Source: Sulfuricurvum sp. (GTDB taxonomy: Bacteria; Campylobacterota; Campylobacteria; Campylobacterales; Sulfurimonadaceae). Taken from it: DNA of 64,000 nt. The DNA lies in NCBI GenBank assembly GCA_028710885.1, contig JAQTTG010000005.1:68443-132442 (forward strand), read 5' to 3'. The notes beneath the pieces were generated by a model. It did not search any database, had not been told where the DNA came from, and saw nothing but the letters and a program-made list of their open reading frames with translations. The translations under genes were made by a program, and so were the position numbers. Within the stretch, counting starts at the first letter, position 1. Each line of letters begins with the position of its first letter. Of this stretch, positions 61,631 through 64,000 are shown piece after piece.

Positions 61631-63826
61631 ATGGTTAAAACAGCTAATTTTACAGGTGATTTTTGGGGTGGTACGGCAGCAATGTTGGTTGCTATGCCTG
61701 CCGCTATCGCTTTTGGGGTGACTATCTTTGCAACAATCGGCGGACATTATGCTGCATATGGTGCGATAGCAGGTATTTTAGGAATTGTTGGGGTAGGGAT
61801 TACGGCTTCGCTTCTTGGAGGGACAAATCGGTTGATATCTGCCCCAAGCGCTCCTGCCGCAGCTGTCTTATCAGCTTTTGCATTGGAATACATATCTAAA
61901 AACATTAGTCCGGATATGATATTTTTGATGCTGATGGTGGTTGCATTTTTTGCCGGCGTATTTCAAATTATCTTTGGCGCGATTGGATTGGGCAAACTTA
62001 TCAAATATATGCCTTTTCCTGTTGTCAGCGGATATTTGAGTGGAGTAGGGCTTTACATTGTCGCATCACAAACCCCAATATTTTTGGGGCTTCCACAAGG
62101 TATCCATTTTTGGGATACGTTTCATCTTATCAGTGCATGGCAATGGCAGAGTATTATCGTAGGTGCAGTAACCATCCTGACAATGCTTTTTGCCAATAGA
62201 TTTTTACGAATTATTCCTGCTGTTATTATTGCTTTATGTATCGGTATTGTGGTCTATTTTAGTTTAGCCCTTATTGATCCTGCTTTATTACAACCTAATA
62301 ATCGATTTTTGATTGGTGAACTGGGGGGACGTGAGGGGGTTGATTTTATTCAGATATTTTTAGGACATTTTGAAATGGTTACCCATCTTTCGTGGGAAGA
62401 TATTTCAATTCTGATATTTCCGGCATTGACATTAGCGGCTTTGCTATCGATTGATACTCTTAAAACTTGTATCGTTGTCGATTCAATAACCCACTCTTTT
62501 CACAACCCTAATAAAGAGCTGATTGCTCAAGGTACTGGAAATATTATATCTTCATTGATTGGTGGTATGCCCGGTTCTGGGACTATGGGCCCGACTATGG
62601 TCAATATTACCAGTGGGGGAACAACTCGTATATCCGGTTTAGTCGAAGGGATAATGGCCATTTTTGCTTTTGTGTTGCTTGGTACGTATATCGCATGGAT
62701 TCCGGTAGCCGCTTTAGCCGGAATCATGATTGTGATCGGCTTGAGGATGATTGATAAGCGGAGTCTTGAACTACTACAGACACGTAAAACGACACTTGAT
62801 TTTTTGATTATTGTGGCTGTTGCACTGACTGCGATCACGGTGAGTTTGATTGCAGCATCGGGAATAGGATTATTTTTAGCAATAGCGCTCTATGTCGCTC
62901 AGCAGATTGGTATTTCAGTCGTTTATCGTCATATGGACGGAACAGAGATAAAAAGTAAAATTGTCCGCAGTCGCGAAGAGACTGCTCTTTTACGGGATAA
63001 TGGGGATAAATTTTCGGTATATGAGTTACATGGAAGTTTGTTTTTTGGAACAGCTAATCAACTGTACTCAATTCTTCAGGATGATTTGCAAGATAAACAA
63101 TACATTATTTTAGATATGAAACGTGTCCAGACGGTAGATTTGACTGCGGCACATATATTGTTGCAGATTAAAGATATTTTGCATGATAAAAATGGGTATT
63201 TACTGGTCTGTCGATTGCCACATAAGCTTCCAACAGGTGATGATCTAGAAAGCTATTTTAATCATGTCGGATTGCTTAAACACTTGAGTCCAATTATGGT
63301 TTTTGATGATTTGGATGATGCGCTTGAGTGGGTTGAGGATAAAATTATTAAGACCGATATGATTGAAGAAAAAAAAGAAAAACTTCTGGAATTGGGTGAT
63401 TTTGATCTTTTCAAAGATCGCAATCTCGACACTCTGGAAGAGATACAAAGTTTGGTTGTGAGTCAAACGGTCAAAAAAGGTGAGGTGATTTATTCAGAAG
63501 GGAACTCAAGCGGGGAGATATTTTTGATTCGTCGGGGGCTTGTTCGGATCATGCTTCCCATTTCGGGACGCAAAGATATTCATCTCAGTACTCTAGGGCA
63601 GAATAATTTTTTCGGTGAGTTCTCTTTTTTAGAGGGAAGTCCTCATTATACCGATGCCATTGCAGGAAGTGATACGGATCTTTATGCAATAACACGTGAA
63701 TCTTTTGATCTGTTTTCGATACATCATAAAAAAGCATCGTTTCATTTTATGGAAAGTCTTGCCATGGTTTTAGCGGAACGGCTTCGTGTAACCCGATCAG
63801 AACTCGGAGAAGAATACGATGTTTAA
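61631..63826 (+). CDS. SulP anion transporter with STAS and cyclic-nucleotide-binding-like domains
   Basis: The 731-residue protein has an SLC26/SulP membrane part with about 12-14 segments (residues 10-435, including AMPAAIAFGVTIF at the start and GGMPGSGTMGPTMVNITSG in the middle), a STAS domain (about 460-560 with YIILDMKRVQTVDLTAAHIL) and a C-terminal cyclic-nucleotide-like domain (about 600-725 with GEVIYSEGNSSGEIFLIRRG and NNFFGEFSFLEGSPHYTDA). In SulP proteins the cargo is sulfate, bicarbonate or another anion. The CAP-like domain lacks the Arg that normally binds the phosphate in the cassette, so true cAMP binding is doubtful. It may sense another ligand or only be structural. The start is ATG behind GGGAT. 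Confidence 0.88.
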   Translation: MVKTANFTGDFWGGTAAMLVAMPAAIAFGVTIFATIGGHYAAYGAIAGILGIVGVGITASLLGGTNRLISAPSAPAAAVLSAFALEYISKNISPDMIFLMLMVVAFFAGVFQIIFGAIGLGKLIKYMPFPVVSGYLSGVGLYIVASQTPIFLGLPQGIHFWDTFHLISAWQWQSIIVGAVTILTMLFANRFLRIIPAVIIALCIGIVVYFSLALIDPALLQPNNRFLIGELGGREGVDFIQIFLGHFEMVTHLSWEDISILIFPALTLAALLSIDTLKTCIVVDSITHSFHNPNKELIAQGTGNIISSLIGGMPGSGTMGPTMVNITSGGTTRISGLVEGIMAIFAFVLLGTYIAWIPVAALAGIMIVIGLRMIDKRSLELLQTRKTTLDFLIIVAVALTAITVSLIAASGIGLFLAIALYVAQQIGISVVYRHMDGTEIKSKIVRSREETALLRDNGDKFSVYELHGSLFFGTANQLYSILQDDLQDKQYIILDMKRVQTVDLTAAHILLQIKDILHDKNGYLLVCRLPHKLPTGDDLESYFNHVGLLKHLSPIMVFDDLDDALEWVEDKIIKTDMIEEKKEKLLELGDFDLFKDRNLDTLEEIQSLVVSQTVKKGEVIYSEGNSSGEIFLIRRGLVRIMLPISGRKDIHLSTLGQNNFFGEFSFLEGSPHYTDAIAGSDTDLYAITRESFDLFSIHHKKASFHFMESLAMVLAERLRVTRSELGEEYDV

Positions 63827-64000
63827 ATAAAAGTTTCATCTCTCAATAACAATCGCATAAATATCCTCTTTGTGTCTTGTGTGCCAATCGTAGTATTCCG
63901 ATATAAATAGTTTCTTCTTATTTATATTTAGAATAAAATTATGCTAAAATTAACAAATTAAACATCAACATAGATAACATAACTCAATTCAAAAGGGGTT
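63827..64000 (+). other. Gene-free end of the window with a candidate promoter for a gene beyond it
   Basis: No frame of note is seen. TAAAAT at 63945-63950, preceded by TATGC as an extended -10, stands in a very A/T-rich stretch, and the window ends with AAAAGGGG, a likely ribosome site. A plus-strand gene probably starts just outside. No terminator-like hairpin for the SulP gene is visible. Confidence 0.4.

Overview
The window looks like part of a Campylobacterota (epsilonproteobacterial) chromosome, most like the Sulfuricurvum/Sulfurimonas group. The evidence is moderate to low G+C, -10 boxes of the TATAAT/TACAAT type with little recognisable -35, gene strings that I remember from Helicobacter pylori (folD-lepB-M50-rpiB-apt-dedA-pepA-ychF; aroB-mscS-mtaB-ftsH-like; tsaE-lptB-rpoN), the helicobacter-type esterase BioV, and a fumarate reductase of the A-B-heterodisulfide-reductase-like type. 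The genus assignment is inference; no rRNA or tRNA gene was seen. Coding density is very high and most neighbouring genes overlap by 1 to 30 bases.

Region 1 (1-9.4 kb) is a biofilm adhesion locus: the C-terminal 2,262 residues of a giant RTX adhesin (cut by the window edge), then a LapG-like periplasmic protease and a LapD-like c-di-GMP receptor with degenerate GGDEF and EAL sites. Region 2 (9.4-10.8 kb, minus) holds a 30-residue membrane microprotein, a probable ferritin-like protein and an IscU/NifU-like scaffold lacking its first cysteine. Region 3 (10.8-17.1 kb) carries ygiQ, an S4 protein, trpD, tsaE, lptB, rpoN and a TIGR02757 protein, facing a GGDEF-EAL protein. Region 4 (19.2-27.7 kb) is one plus-strand run: a TrkA-like protein, aroB, an MscS channel, mtaB, an FtsH-like AAA protein without the HEXXH protease site, bioV, mogA and a cytosine deaminase of the yeast Fcy1 type. 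It ends at a hairpin terminator shared with the converging fumarate reductase operon (27.8-31.4 kb).

Region 5 (31.5-35.6 kb) has a degenerate GGDEF protein and thiL-truD-psd. Region 6 (35.6-44.4 kb) is a long minus-strand housekeeping operon from folD to a conserved unknown protein downstream of ychF, with trpB set inside it. Region 7 (44.4-49 kb) starts with a small cytochrome c and a CitE-like lyase, followed by a small accessory insert: an orphan 3' gene end, a zinc-ribbon plus deoxyribosyltransferase-like protein, a BRO-N protein, and a diguanylate cyclase.

Region 8 (49-55.6 kb) holds two tandem TonB-like proteins and then two divergent sets of what appear to be nitrogenase accessory genes: a NifX-like protein followed by four unrecognised proteins on minus, and on plus a fusion of a HicB-like segment, Sel1-like repeats and a NifU C-terminal domain, a di-TOBE molybdate-binding protein, two ferredoxins around NifX, and an unknown protein. 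No nifHDK is in view, so diazotrophy is inferred. Region 9 (55.6-64 kb) has a bacteriohemerythrin, NikR divergent from a TonB-dependent receptor with a candidate NikR operator, a GNAT-like protein, a PsiE-like protein, a small anchored protein, an EamA exporter and a SulP transporter with STAS and cyclic-nucleotide-like domains.

The strongest candidates for something undescribed are the nif-associated unknown genes with the HicB-Sel1-NFU fusion (50.6-55.6 kb), the accessory insert at 45.8-47.7 kb, and the pseudoprotease FtsH homologue. Two themes recur: c-di-GMP signalling (five GGDEF or EAL proteins, two of them clearly degenerate) and Fe/Mo/Ni handling.
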